From Heterocephalus glaber (Eukaryota; Chordata; Mammalia; Rodentia; Bathyergidae), in NCBI RefSeq assembly GCF_000247695.1, contig NW_004624742.1, forward strand, positions 3,245,363 to 3,309,362: a stretch of 64,000 bases of DNA, read 5' to 3'. Under the pieces are notes generated by a model. The model was not told where the DNA came from. It worked only from the letters and a program-made list of their open reading frames with translations, and ran no database searches. This document shows positions 53,286-64,000 of this stretch, piece by piece. Numbering within the stretch: position 1 is the stretch's first letter; every line of letters starts with the position of its first letter. The position numbers were made by a program, and so were the translations under genes.

Positions 53286-55505
53286 ACATTTAGAAAATGC
53301 ATTTTCTCACTTAACAGGAAGCCCAGAGGTAGAGAGGACAGTACAGTTGATTAACTGAGCAGCACAACATTGTCATCATTTCTCTGTCCTGCCATTCTGA
53401 ATGGTGGCTTTGTTTTCAGATTGAGAGTAAGATAGTTACAGATGTTCCAAATATCACCTGTAGAAATAGGACATGTTTATTTTTGTGGCTTTCTTTTAAG
53501 AGAGAAAGGTAACATTTCAGAGAAACTCTTTCTCAGACATCTAAAATGTCATTGGCCAGAATTGGTCTTTTGGCAAAGAGAATGAATAGGTTACTCTTAT
53601 ACTGATTAATTCCACCTCAGAAACTGCAGATGGGTCACCTTTCTCCGGATGCTTGGAAGTAAGTGAATGTTTGAATAGTGTTTGGGTTCCAACAAGAACT
53701 CACTTTGAAGGGGGCGAGGAAATGGTAAAGAATGGATACCAAATGGTGCCTATTACAACTAGGGTGGATAAAGACCAAGTACTGGCTGTTGGGTGAGGTA
53801 GGATGGTACAAAAAATAAAAGAAATAGAGCCTGAAGAGATCTATTGAGGTAATTTTTCCTTCTTGGAGAGGGCTATTTAAAGAGTTTGGATAAGCCCACT
53901 AAAAGGGACAGAGCTATGAAGGACAGCAAATGTCACCTGATAGCTCATTAACCCTTTTTGGAAGGTGATAAGGAATAGAATTATGCTAAGTTCACTTGGT
54001 GAAAAGCTTTAACACATTAAGAGCATTACAAATAAGATAAGTTCTTGGATGACTTAAAAAGCTGTGAAGGGCCTAAGATTTCACCCTGCTTGAAAGCTAA
54101 CAAGCTGGCTTGCCATAATTTTATAGATTCTGGCAGAAGACCTGAGACTCCCAGTGTAGAGTCAAAGGACTTTATTACTCACAGCAATAGCAACGGCCAA
54201 AGTGTGAGCATTTGTGCTTGTTCCCAAGCCCTGAACCCACAAAATGATGCAAATAGAGCCAGGTGATATCTGCACATATAATGGATTCCATCACAGGGGA
54301 GGAAATCTAAACTTAGAGGTCTCCAGTGTTTTATAATAGAATATAAGTCTATTTGCAATATCTTCATTCTACTTAATAATATGTCTATCTGTACTGTCTT
54401 GGAGTCTGATGAATTTTTCCATGAGTGAGATGCTCTATTAGCCACTCTGATTAATCAGACCAACAGAGTCTGGGATTAATCAATACAGATTTGGGCTCTG
54501 TCTGCTCACTCTGCCTAACATTTTTCTCTTCTTTTTCTTGACTGTTCTTATTTTTATATGAGTGTGAACATTCTTTCTAGTTTTTTGTTGTTGTTCTGTT
54601 CTTGTTTTTATTTTTTCCTTCTCTTTCCCTCCTCTCTTCGTCACCAGTTTCTCAAAGTTCACATAATCTTCCTTTGTCCTCCAGCCTTGCTTCTAACCTT
54701 TTCCTCTTCTTCTATTTCTCTATACTCCCCTTTTATATGTTCTTCCTTGAGGGTAATGTCATCATATTGTGAGTGTATTTACTGTATACAATTTCCTGCT
54801 TTGTTCTAGATTTTTTAATATAACTGGAAATTTAGTTCACACAGTAAAAGGTGGCAAATTAATAATTACCACAGTTTGTCATCTTCTAGGCTTTGTTTGA
54901 TGCTATTGTTATTGCTCATTGTACCAGTTTAGCCAACATGACATAATTGTTTGAATCAGTTGTTCTTCATTGTATGTCAAGACTGAGATTGCCTAAAGGT
55001 CATAAATGCTATAGGCCAGTGCCAAAGAAAAAGGGGCTAAGTCCAAATAGGCAGCAACTTCTTGTCCTCAATAAAATGAAGAGGTAGGATCTTGTGACAG
55101 ACTCAAAACCCAAAGGCCAACTACACCTGGCCAACATCTCTGAGAAACAGTCATTTCCTAAGGCTTCTAAATATTAGCAATAAATCTACCTGCCATAAGT
55201 AATTTACAACCCAGGAATTAAACTAAAAAAAAAAGAGAAAATGAGATGACACTTAAGCAAGTTGCAACCCCAGACTTCCAGCTTACCAAAGGGAAACCCA
55301 GGGCCAATGAGGTGGAGCAATTTGAAAGCCATCCACCTGGACCCTTTAAAGTGGTAACAGTGGAAATAACAGAGCAGATGAATGAGGCTCAAGAAAAAAA
55401 TCAAATCAGAAATAATTTCTCAGATAACTACAGAGATGATGATCATAATGAAAGACATGGTTAGTGACTCTACAGCAGACACAGAAAAAAAAAATGAAGC
55501 AGCTT
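53286..55505. other. Non-coding; A-tailed unclassified stretch at its right end
   Basis: No gene is recognised. A 72-codon plus frame (55246-55464) is followed at about 55485 by a 10-base A run. That would fit a short retrocopy of an unknown transcript, but I cannot name it. 54540-54730 is T/C-rich. Confidence 0.35.
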
Positions 55506-55883
55506 AGGAAAAACTGAGCAAAACATTTGAACAAATGGACTTATTAGATATCTACAGAGTGTTCCATCCCACAATATCAGAATATACATTCTTCTCAGCT
55601 GCACATGGGATGTTCTCCAAAAGAGACTACGTACTATCTCATAAAACATGCTTAAGTAAATCCAAAAGAATGTAAATTATCCCACACATATTATTAGACC
55701 GTAGTGCAATGAAATTGGAAATCAGTGGCAAAAGAAACCACAAAAATTTCATAAACACATGGAAATTAAATAACACCCTCCTAAACAACAGTTTCTACAA
55801 TTAAACGATAATGCCAATACGACATATCAGAACTTACGGGATGGAATGAAAGCAGTGAGTTCTCATATAAGAAAAAACAGAGA

Positions 55884-55981
55884 GGGCCAGGGATTTAGCT
55901 CAGTGGTTTCGGCGCCTGCTGCACAGGCGCAAGTACCTGAGTTCAATCCCTGGTACCAAAAAAAAAAAAAGAAAAAAAGAA
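55884..55981 (+). mobile_element. ID-related tRNA-SINE in L1
   Basis: 'ggccagggatttagctcagt', 'ggcgcctgctgcacaggcgc', 'gagttcaatccctggtacc', A-rich tail. Flanks 'aagaaaaaacagag' and 'aaggaaaaacagag'. Confidence 0.95.
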
Positions 55982-56349
55982 AGGAAAAACAGAGCAAGCT
56001 CAAAGAAACAACCTAATGTTGAACCTAAAGCTTCTAGAAAAAGAAGAGCAAGTCAAGCCCAAAGCTCATGTGAGGAAGGAAATTATAAAGATCAGAGCAC
56101 AAATTGATGCAATGAAGACTAAGAAAACAATACAAAGAATCAATGAATTGAAGAGTTGATTCTTTGAAAAAGTAAATAAAATTCACAAACCCTTAGCCAA
56201 CCTTATCAAAAAAAGCAAAGATTCAAATCCATGCAATTAGGAAAGAAAAGGGTAAAATCACAACAGAGCCAGAAGAAATCCAGAAGATCATCAATACCTA
56301 CTTCAGGAACCTGTATTCTAATAAGATGGAAAACAGAAAAAAATGGAGA

Positions 56350-56442
56350 GGGGCCGGGGATTTAGCTCAGTGGTGCTGCACCTGCCTTGGAAGCACAGGG
56401 TCCTGAGTTTGATCCCTGGTACTGCAAAAAAGAAAAAAAAGA
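56350..56442 (+). mobile_element. ID-related tRNA-SINE in L1
   Basis: 'gggccggggatttagctcag', 'gcacctgccttggaagcaca', 'gagtttgatccctggtac', A-rich tail. Flanks 'aaaaaatggagag' and 'aaaaaaatgaagag'. Confidence 0.95.
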
Positions 56443-56559
56443 AAAAAATGAAGAGATTTCTAGATACATATGAATCACCAAAGCTGAATTACAAAGATAT
56501 AAAAATTCTAAATAAACCAATATTAATCAATTAAATTGAAGAAGTAATTAAAAACCTAA

Positions 56560-56640
56560 CAGCCAGGAATATAGCTCAGTGGTGTTGTGCCTGCCCGGCA
56601 AGTGTGAGGACCTGAGTTAGACTCCCAGTACCAAATAAAA
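56560..56640 (+). mobile_element. ID-related tRNA-SINE in L1, diverged
   Basis: 'agccaggaatatagctcagt', 'gcctgcccggcaagtgtgag' and 'actcccagtacc' with a short tail, flanked by 'aaaaacctaac' and 'aaaaacctacc'. The B box is altered ('gttagactcc'). Confidence 0.9.
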
Positions 56641-57547
56641 AACCTACCAACAAAGAAAAGCCCAGACCCTGATAGATTCATTGCTTAACCCTACAAGAAA
56701 TTTAGAGAAGATCTAATGCTACTATTTCTCAAACTCTTTAATGAAATTGAAAGGAAGCAATACTCCCAAATTCTTTCCTGGAAGCAGGCATTACCCTGAT
56801 ACTAAAACTAGAGAAGGATCCAACCAAAAAGGAGACCTTCAGACCAATCTCCGGAATGAACATAGATGCAAAAATCCTCAATTAGATACTGGAAAACAGA
56901 ATGCAGTAAATCATCAAGACGATTATATACCATGACCAAGTAGGATTCATCTGAGGGATGTAGGGAAGGTCCAACATATGTGAATCGATAAATCTAATAT
57001 ATCATATTAACAGCCAAGGGCAAAAACCACATAATCATCTCAATAGATGCAGAAAAAGCATTTGACAAAGTCCAACGCTCATTAATGATTAAAAAAAAAC
57101 CCTACAGAAAACTGCAATAGATTTCTTTATCTCAATCTGCTAAAAAGCCATCTGTGACAAACCAACAAACAACAACATACTAAATGGACATAAACTGAAA
57201 GCTTTCACTGTAAAATCAGGAACAAGACAAGGATGTCCATTATCACCACTCTTATTCAATATAGTTCTGCAAACATTAGCCAGAGCAATTAGACAAGAGA
57301 AAGAAATCAAAGGAATAAGGATCAGAAAGCAAGAAATTAAATTATCATTATTTGCAAATGACATAATACTCTACATAGAAGACCCCAAAAACTCCACCAA
57401 AAGACTTCTAGATTTAATAACCACATTCAGTAGCATAGCTGAATACAAAGTCAACACTCAAAAATCAGTAGCATTCCTTACACAAATAACAAATTCACTG
57501 AGAGAGAAATTAGGGAAAGAACACCTTTCACAATAGCATCCAAAAGA

Positions 57548-57913
57548 ATGAAATATCTAGGAATCAATCTAACAAAGGAAGTAAAAGACTTTTACATTGA
57601 AAAGTACAGTACTCTGAAAAAACAGATCAAAGAGGATATCAGAAATTGGAAAGATATCCATTGTTCTTTAGGAAGAACCAATACAGTGAAAATGGTCATA
57701 TTTCTAAAATTGTTATACAGATTTAATGCAATCCTAATCAAAATACCAATAGCATATCTCACAGAATTAGAGAAAACAATCCTAAAATTCATTTGGAACC
57801 AGGAGAGACCTAGAATAGCAAAAGCAATCCTGGGCAACAAAGGCAAGTCGGGAGGTATCACAATCCCTGACTTGAAATTATACTATAAAGCTACTGTGAT
57901 AAAAACAGCATGA
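57548..57913 (+). pseudogene. L1 ORF2 thumb-region open segment
   Basis: 121 open codons collinear with the L1 ORF2p region after RT. They include '[20 protein letters not shown]' and '[20 protein letters not shown]'. The piece ends where a SINE (57915) interrupts it. It is a fragment of the LINE protein, not a separate gene. Confidence 0.93.
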
Positions 57914-57914
57914 T

Positions 57915-58022
57915 AGGGCCAGGGATTTAGCTCAGTGGTTTCACCACCTGCTGCACAAGTGCAAGGACCAGAGTTTGAGTTCGATCCCCGGTACCAAAAA
58001 CAAACAAACAAACCAAAAAAAA
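57915..58022 (+). mobile_element. ID-related tRNA-SINE in L1
   Basis: 'gggccagggatttagctcag', 'cacctgctgcacaagtgcaa', 'gttcgatccccggtacc' and an A/C tail. A short internal duplication, 'gagtttgagttcga', lies at the B box. Flanks 'agcatgata' and 'agtatgaca'. Confidence 0.94.
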
Positions 58023-59495
58023 AGTATGACACTGGAAAAAAACAACAATAGCAACAGAAAAAACAGGCCTGAGGATCAGTAGAACAGATTAGAAGATGCA
58101 GAAACAACTCAAACATACTCCGCCATCTTATCATTGGCAAAGGAGCCAAACACCCTCACTGGAGGAAAGATAGCCTCTTTAATAAATGGTGCTGAAAAAC
58201 TTGGCTTTCCACTTGCTGAAGATTAAAATTAGACCCATATCTTTCACCATACACTAAACTAAAGTTGAAATTGATCAGAGATCTAAATATTACTTCAGAA
58301 ACACTAAATCTGCTCAAAGATAGAATAGGTAGAACTCTTGAAGACATGGATGTAGCCAAAGACTTTATGAATAAAACCCCAATTACACAGGAAATATCAG
58401 AAAGAATCAATAACTGGGATCTTACCTTATTAGAAAGATTTTGCACAGCAAAAGAAACCACCAACAGAGTGAAGAGACAACCCACTGTGTGGGCAATATT
58501 TTGCCAGCTGTTCCTCAGACAAAGGACTAATATCTAGAATATATAAAGAACTCCAAAAAATCAGACCCCTCAAATTTAAAGACCCAATCCAAAAATAGTC
58601 ATCTGAAATGAATAGACATTTCTCAGATGAAGAAGTAGTAGCAAATAAATACATGAAAAATGTTCAACATCACTGTTGAGAGATGCAAATTAAAATGCTG
58701 AGATTCCATCTCATGACAGAAAGAATGGCTATTATTAGGAAATCAACTAATAACAAATGCTAGTGGGGGTATGGAGAAAAAGGAACCCTTCTCCACTGTT
58801 GGTGGGAGTGTAGACTGGTGCAACCACTGTGGAAATAAGTGTGGAGTTGCCTCAAAATAGTAAAACTAGAGGATCCATTTGACCCAGCTATTCATTCCCC
58901 TTCTTGGTTTCTTCCTGTAAGAATTAAAAAGCATCATACCATAGTGATATATGCACACTCACATTTATAGTGGCACAGTTTGTAATAGCTAAATCTTGGA
59001 AACAGCCCAAATGCCCATCAACAGATAAGTGGATAAAGAAGATGTGTTGTTTTTATACAATGGAGTACTACTCTGCCATAAAGAAGGATAAGCTTGAGAC
59101 ATTTCTAGTTAAATGGATGCACTTTGAGATTATACTCTTAAGTGAAGACACTTCTGACACATGTGTTTAAGTACCACATTGTTTCTCTGGTGTGAGAAAC
59201 TGAAAGTGTAAATAAGGACCAAAATGTATAATAGATATTGGGAAATGGGAAGAAAATGTTCAAATGAGAAGGGAAACAAGGGAGGGGGAGGAGGAAAGGA
59301 AAGAAGGGGCAATTTAAAAAAGAATGGAAGAAAAATGGAAACAACACTTTCGTAAATAAGGAGGGAACGAAGGGTTGAAGTGAGGGGAGGGGATGGGGAA
59401 AAAAACAAAGAAGCAAGATCTATCATCTACAGGTACAAATTCTCTATGATGAATGTGATCATCATGTATATCTAAAATGTACCAGTGAAAAACAA

Positions 59496-60360
59496 AATTA
59501 CAGCAGACTTCTCAACACAAAGGAGAGGTTGGAGTGAAATGTTTCAAGCACTAAAAGAAAACAACTTCCAACTCAGATGATATATTCTGCAAAACTATCT
59601 TTCAAAATTGTTGGAGAAATAAGGCCTTTCCATGACAAAGGGCACCTTAAGAATTATGACCACCAAACCAGTACTCCAAACATTTCTGAAGGATATTCTG
59701 GAAAGAGACAATGAAGTCAACAATGCCAAAAAGCCTAATTGAATGAATATACCAAGTTGGATGTGTGTTTAAGCAGGAAGTGGGGGTGGGAGGGTGTTAA
59801 AGGAATTAGCAACAGGAAAATGATGCAACAACATGAAAAAGTCAATATATTTCAGTAATAACTCTCAATGTGAATGGTCTCAAGCCCCAGTCAAAAGACA
59901 CAGATAGGAAGATTGGATCAAAAATAAAACTCATAGTCTGGGGGATTTAGCTCAGTGGTTCTAGGCCTGCCTCTCAAGCACAAGGTCCTGAGTTCGATGC
60001 CCAGTACTGAGAAAAGCAAAACAAAAAATAATACCCAATGGTACGCTGTTTACGAAAAAGCACATTTAATCCAAAGAGAAATTTGTAGACTAAAAATTAC
60101 ATGATGAAAAACAATATTTCATGAAATGGGTGCCTGAAAACAAGCAGGAGTAGCTGTTTTATTTTCAGACAAAGTGCATTTCAAGAAAAAACTGATCAGA
60201 AGAGGTCACTACATATTGACTAGAAGAACAATTCAACAGAAAGAGATAACAATTAAAAATATGTGTGCACCAAATACCAGTGCACCTAACTTCATAAAAC
60301 AAATGCTACTGGACATAAAAGATCAGATAATTTTAATGGGAGACCTCAAGGGGGTAGTTT
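59496..60360 (+). mobile_element. Older L1 fragment: end of ORF1 region and ORF2 endonuclease
   Basis: 'gatatattctgcaaaactat' and 'taactctcaatgtgaatggt' lead into ORF2 endonuclease-type sequence. The frame from 60174 reads 'RRTIQQKEITIKNMCAPNTS' and 'APNFIKQMLLDIKDQ', typical of the endonuclease domain. It is older than the L1 that precedes it and is split by the SINE at 59937. The 150-codon frame 60174-60626 leaves L1 homology near 60360 and is chimeric. Confidence 0.8.
59937..60029 (+). mobile_element. ID-related tRNA-SINE
   Basis: 'tctgggggatttagctcagt', 'ggcctgcctctcaagcacaa', 'gagttcgatgcccagtac', then an A-rich tail. Confidence 0.92.
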
Positions 60361-60439
60361 ATAACTGTGAATCCCCACATCAGGGAAACAGAGTATCTAC
60401 TTTACTGCTTTCATCACTGAGACACAATACAGAGGAAAG

Positions 60440-62463
60440 GGAACTTATTTTTCAGATCCTTTTGCCTGGTGCAGAACCTTCTGTCAAAGATCCTTTGGCT
60501 ATTTTTCTCTCAATACAAAACAATTTTGTAAACAATAAAACCCCAAAAGAACATGGAGAAAAGACCAACACATTATATTTACACAAACTAGGCCACCTAG
60601 CAATCACCAACTCAGAGACTCAGTAAAGTCCTACAAAGCCCAGACAAATATAATAATTAAAAGGAGGGCAGCATTTGAGGGGGACAAGAAACCAGGATCA
60701 GACTCACACTACCCAATCCATTCTATTGCATTTGTCCCATCTCAACACAGTGAGGCAGGTTTGCAGTGATCTCACAGCACGTAAATGAAACCCCCCTTTT
60801 CTCCACTATTAGTCACTACTGCAGCAGGGCAGGACACTGGCTCCCGGCACCACTGAGGCCCTCTCTTATGGGTCTCCCTGGAAGCCAAGAATGTTGAATG
60901 GTTCCGAATTTTGAGCCTTGCTTCGTGTAGCCATTCCTTGCACAGCACATAATGGGCACAAGGGTATTGGTATTAAAACAGCCTTACTAACTCATGTTTT
61001 TAAAATATATAAACACACACACATACACCCTGCTGTGCATTGTAGAGCTAAGGTTATCTAGCGAAGAATGGATCAGATATGTAAAGCCAGCCCCTTGCCC
61101 TGTGATTAGACAACCATCACATCACCTCACCTCGGCTTCCTCTCTGGGCCTTTTACCTGGCCCAGCCTCTCCTAACTTCTCTGCACCACCTTTTCCTGTT
61201 TGGACTAATTTTCAGTCTTCCAGTAGAAGATCAAGTCGTGGGGCAAACCCTTTAAAACCTATCCTCCTATGAAAAATGGAGGGGGTTTCAAGAGGGTACT
61301 ATGGCAGAAGACTCAGCTCTCATTGGCAAAAATGAGGTAGTTCACTTCGATAGGCTATGCACTCCAAATGTTTGCTCTCCATAGTGATAGAAACAAAAAG
61401 TATTCCTGCTGTGCAGATGTGGAGCTGCTGCCAACTTATCCCTGAGATTGCTCGTGTACCTGAGAACACAGCGCAGGAATGAGGGCCTTAGATTAAAATA
61501 TACAAAAATACAAAGCCAGAATATTTATATTAAGAAAAAAAGTTAAAATGCACAAGATACGTCATTCGCATACAGTGCAGTTGGCATCCTGGAGAAAGTG
61601 GGACCCAAGGCACAGTCATCTAAAGGAACAAGTAAATAAAATCACATTGGCCCAGAAAGGGGTGGGAGTGAGTGAGGAGCAGCAGATCTGCAACTGTTCT
61701 CCCAACCACCCTTTTTGCCTGTCATCATAACACATTGCTTGGAACAGTTCCCAGCACCACGTCCCAAGATTGGGTTATGAGGAAAAAAGGATGCTAAAAA
61801 CCCCGCGTTGCTCCCGAGATTCCCTCCCACAGAATGTAGTAGCTTGTGGGTTGGGTCCATTAATCTGATCTCATACCTAATTGATTTCCCCGGCAAGGGA
61901 AATATTATTACATATCCTTCTTTAAAAGGAAAACAACTTTCCTGTCCTTGTGGGGGTAAAGCCTCAGATAAAGCACTCAGGTTCTAGGGTGGCTCTCCCA
62001 AAGCCCTCACTTTTACTTGGATAGAGCATGGTTGGAGTTCCTTTGCCTCACCCCTTTCCCCCACTGAGGGAAGATGGGGCGATGCTGGGAATCCCGGCCT
62101 GAGATACATGGCAGTGCCAGCTACCCCAACCCACCCTATCCCCACTTTCTCCAATGCCGATTGATGCCTGCTCCTTGAAACTTCCTGATAACAAAGAATA
62201 TCCCCCACCCACTGTGCTCAGTTTTGGGCCTCTGGAAGCAGGGCAGGGCTGTTGATCTCTTCTTCTTCCTCACGGAAGTAGGTTGGCTTCCCCGGGGAGC
62301 TGGGAGCCTGCTGGACCTTCAGTGGACATGAGGCCACCATACTGTTAATGCTTTGGCAGAAGTGGCATTTCTTAGGGTGGGGTGGCAGCTTGCATTCCTT
62401 AGCATGATGGTCTAGACCACCACAGTTGTAGCACCTGTCTCCTTTGGATCTACGCTTCTGTAT
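60440..62463 (-). pseudogene. LIN28A: LIN28A processed pseudogene: last ~80 codons plus ~1.8 kb of 3' UTR
   Basis: LIN28A is an RNA-binding protein that blocks let-7 maturation. The minus strand from about 62460 encodes 'QKRRSKGDRCYNCGGLDHHA', the first CCHC knuckle intact. The second knuckle reads 'CHFCQSINSMVASC', with Ser in place of the zinc-binding His. It ends with 'YFREEEEEINSPALLPEAQN' and TGA at 62218-62220. The cold-shock domain and 5' end are missing. The long 3' UTR is collinear with the LIN28A 3' UTR as I know it, down to about 60440 ('aagttgttttccttttaaag', 'gaatgacgtatcttgtgcat'). let-7 and miR-125 seed matches survive. No A tail is visible at 60440, so the 3' end is also truncated or an internal site was used. 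Confidence 0.95.
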
Positions 62464-62479
62464 GTTCTTAATATATAAA

Positions 62480-62548
62480 CTTGTGATCCTCCTGCCTCAG
62501 CCTCCACAGTGTTAGGACTGCAGGTGTGCATCATCACACCCAGCATTC
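62480..62548 (-). mobile_element. B1-like SINE fragment, antisense
   Basis: 'gtgatcctcctgcctcagcc', 'gtgttaggactgcaggtgtg' and 'catcacacccagc' are the reversed 5' half of a B1. It abuts the 5' end of the LIN28A retrocopy. Confidence 0.88.
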
Positions 62549-63690
62549 TCCTACCATCCTTTTCTAAGTGATTACCTACTTCAGGGAAGTTGAGTAGAGT
62601 AAATTAACAGCAGGCTCAAAATGAGGTTCAAGTACATGGAAACTTATTTAATGACTATACTCTGGAAATTCTACTTCTCTAAAGAACATCACAATACTTC
62701 TATAATAAAGTTTGTTTCTGGGGGGAAATTTCAGCACAGAAAGGCTCAGTTGAAAAGTACCTGGGAAAGAGAGCTCCTTCGTATGTATATGATTTATACT
62801 CTTGGTTTAGACTGGGAGTGGGGTAAACTGAAAGAAAACAGTTTTTAACTACAAAATGTATTCACAGTTGACCATAACTGACTAAAGAACAACTCATCTA
62901 CATTTTTAGGTGATCTTTCAAAATCAGTCCTGTGTTCTAAATTATCCATTAACTAGCGGGGACTCAAGTGCACCCCCTTATCATTAAAATACGTATTCAT
63001 AAAACTTTCACAATTGTACTGTTCTAGTTACAAATAACTCTACTTTTTCTAGGACATAATTTCACTTTGTTTAAGCAAGAATTCATTAAAGAAGCTATAA
63101 ATAACCTTTAAATATTTAGCCATGAATAGAGGGTGGACTGGCATTGATGGCTTATTATAGTACTAAGGCAGAATGCTTTTTTAAAGCTACATTTTAGCAC
63201 ACTAATGATTAATACTTGCAGTGTAATTTTCAATGTTAAACTAAATTACATTTTAAGGAGTCTTACGACAAGTAAATGTTATTTTAGTTGTTTACTAGTT
63301 AAGAATGAAAATGCTGGGAAGATTAAAACATTAAGAAATTCTTATTTTAAAATCTACTTTTTTAGCATCTAAACAAATTTTCCTTCTGTCCCACTGAAAA
63401 CTGTACACACAAGGAGAAGTGCCTATGGAGTTCAAGAATTTAACAATCTGTTGTGAGCTATATGGAGCACACATATGATTCAAAGACATTTCTATGCTCA
63501 ATTCTAAATCATAAAATCCACATTTTAGAGGCCAAGTTTCATAAAATTTTTACTTGAAAAAATGTTCTTACAAAATATTCTTCCAATCAACAAGACTTTC
63601 CCATAGGGTACATGCAGCATTCTGCCTTAAAGATTACAGTATTACATCCAAAGGGGAGAGGTTTTTTTAAATAGCCACTGAACTGCAAAA
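62549..63690. other. Non-coding AT-rich DNA
   Basis: No gene or nameable repeat. The 75-codon plus frame at 62621-62848 has no recognisable feature. Confidence 0.4.
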
Positions 63691-63712
63691 CCTAGAAGGC
63701 GAGTAGATTTTT

Positions 63713-64000
63713 TTAAAGTGCCTTTAAAATGTGAAAGCAAGTAATATAATTGTTGAATCCATTGAAATTATAAAAGTTTCTTTTGCTGTTGAACTCCAAT
63801 TTCATTGCACTATGGTCTGATAATATACAGGGGATAACTTCAGTTCCTTTGCACTTACCTAAATACGTTCTATGTGTGAGTATGTGGTCTATTTTGGAGA
63901 ACAATCTGTGTGCAGCTGAGAAGAATGTGTATTCTGATTTTGTGGGGTGGAACACTCTGTAAACATGTTAAGTTCATTTGTTCAAGAGTTTGATTGAGTT
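63713..64000 (-). mobile_element. L1 ORF2 endonuclease fragment, antisense, cut by window edge
   Basis: The minus frame 63713-63955 reads 'EYTFFSAAHRLFSKIDHILT' and then 'ILSDHSAMKLEF'. This is the C-terminal half of the L1 endonuclease, including the S-D-H catalytic triplet. Upstream sequence continues toward the window end. Confidence 0.92.

Larger units (their letters stand above)
55506..59495 (+). mobile_element. L1 LINE, ORF2 from endonuclease to 3' UTR, decayed
   Basis: 5'-truncated in the ORF2 endonuclease domain. Translated pieces in order: 'EYTFFSAAHGMFSKRDYVLS' (about 55590), RT with '[14 protein letters not shown]' (about 57040), 'LFAND' at the catalytic box (57351-57362; the family norm has two Asp), the open 121-codon piece 57548-57913 ('[20 protein letters not shown]', then '[20 protein letters not shown]'), the C-terminal part to about 59160, and a purine-rich 3' UTR ending near 59495. 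Four tRNA-SINEs interrupt it. Stops and shifts throughout make it inactive. Confidence 0.92.

Noticed and set aside
59130..59426. Two ~95-codon Phe/Pro-rich minus frames
   Set aside because: They are the antisense of the purine-rich L1 3' UTR.

Overview
This window reads as mammalian, almost certainly rodent, nuclear DNA. I find no intact host protein-coding gene, no CRISPR array and no bacterial-type operon. The rodent signal comes from B1/Alu-like 7SL-derived fragments plus 18 copies of a tRNA-derived, A-tailed SINE related to the ID/BC1 family. That SINE has a conserved 'ggatttagctcagtgg' start, a 'gttcgatcc' B box and a 'cggtacc' end, and it is not the mouse/rat ID consensus. A castorimorph (beaver or kangaroo-rat lineage) is my best guess, but I cannot prove it from sequence alone. 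MIR fragments, old L1M-type LINEs and ERVL-type LTRs form the ancient background.

Layout. 1-455 is GC-rich minisatellite (a ~46-bp unit, then a ~71-bp unit). 455-2260 holds antisense L1 ORF2 and A-rich sequence. 2.3-9.7 kb is old L1/MIR background, with a 3'-truncated 7SK RNA retrocopy at 8249-8504 that splits an old L1. 9.75-10.3 kb is a B1 split by a probable solo LTR. 10.7-34.8 kb is dominated by endogenous retroviral sequence, all on the minus strand. ERV A (10774-15962) has paired LTRs and a 6-bp target duplication but lacks RT and integrase. ERV B (16769-25176) has gag, protease, RT, RNase H and integrase remnants but no visible env. ERV C (about 25.6-32.8 kb) has an env transmembrane remnant, an RT fragment and gag-related sequence. 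ERV A and B both show a sequence next to the 5' LTR that pairs well with the 3' end of tRNA-Arg. All reading frames are broken, and active-site motifs are missing or altered, so none is a functional provirus.

34.8-54.9 kb is mostly single-copy-looking non-coding DNA with MIR, SINE, L1 and LTR insertions. It carries two processed pseudogenes: prohibitin (PHB1-like, 39574-40088, plus) and ACTR6/ARP6 (45527-46075, minus). The ACTR6 copy abuts a 5'-truncated L1 3' UTR head to head. 55.5-60.4 kb is a decayed plus-strand L1 studded with same-orientation SINEs, followed by an older L1 endonuclease fragment. 60440-62463 is a long, 3'-UTR-rich LIN28A processed pseudogene (minus) that keeps let-7 and miR-125 seed matches. 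The window ends in an antisense L1 ORF2 endonuclease fragment.

The most distinctive pattern is a set of four short, tail-less retrocopies of Pol III RNAs: three copies of only the first ~25-29 nt of U6 snRNA (16871, 22604, 51499) and one 3'-truncated 7SK. Each is bounded by a clear target-site duplication and has no A tail. They fit the known class of 'tailless retropseudogenes', and three U6 copies in 64 kb seems dense. I see no new multi-gene biological system here.
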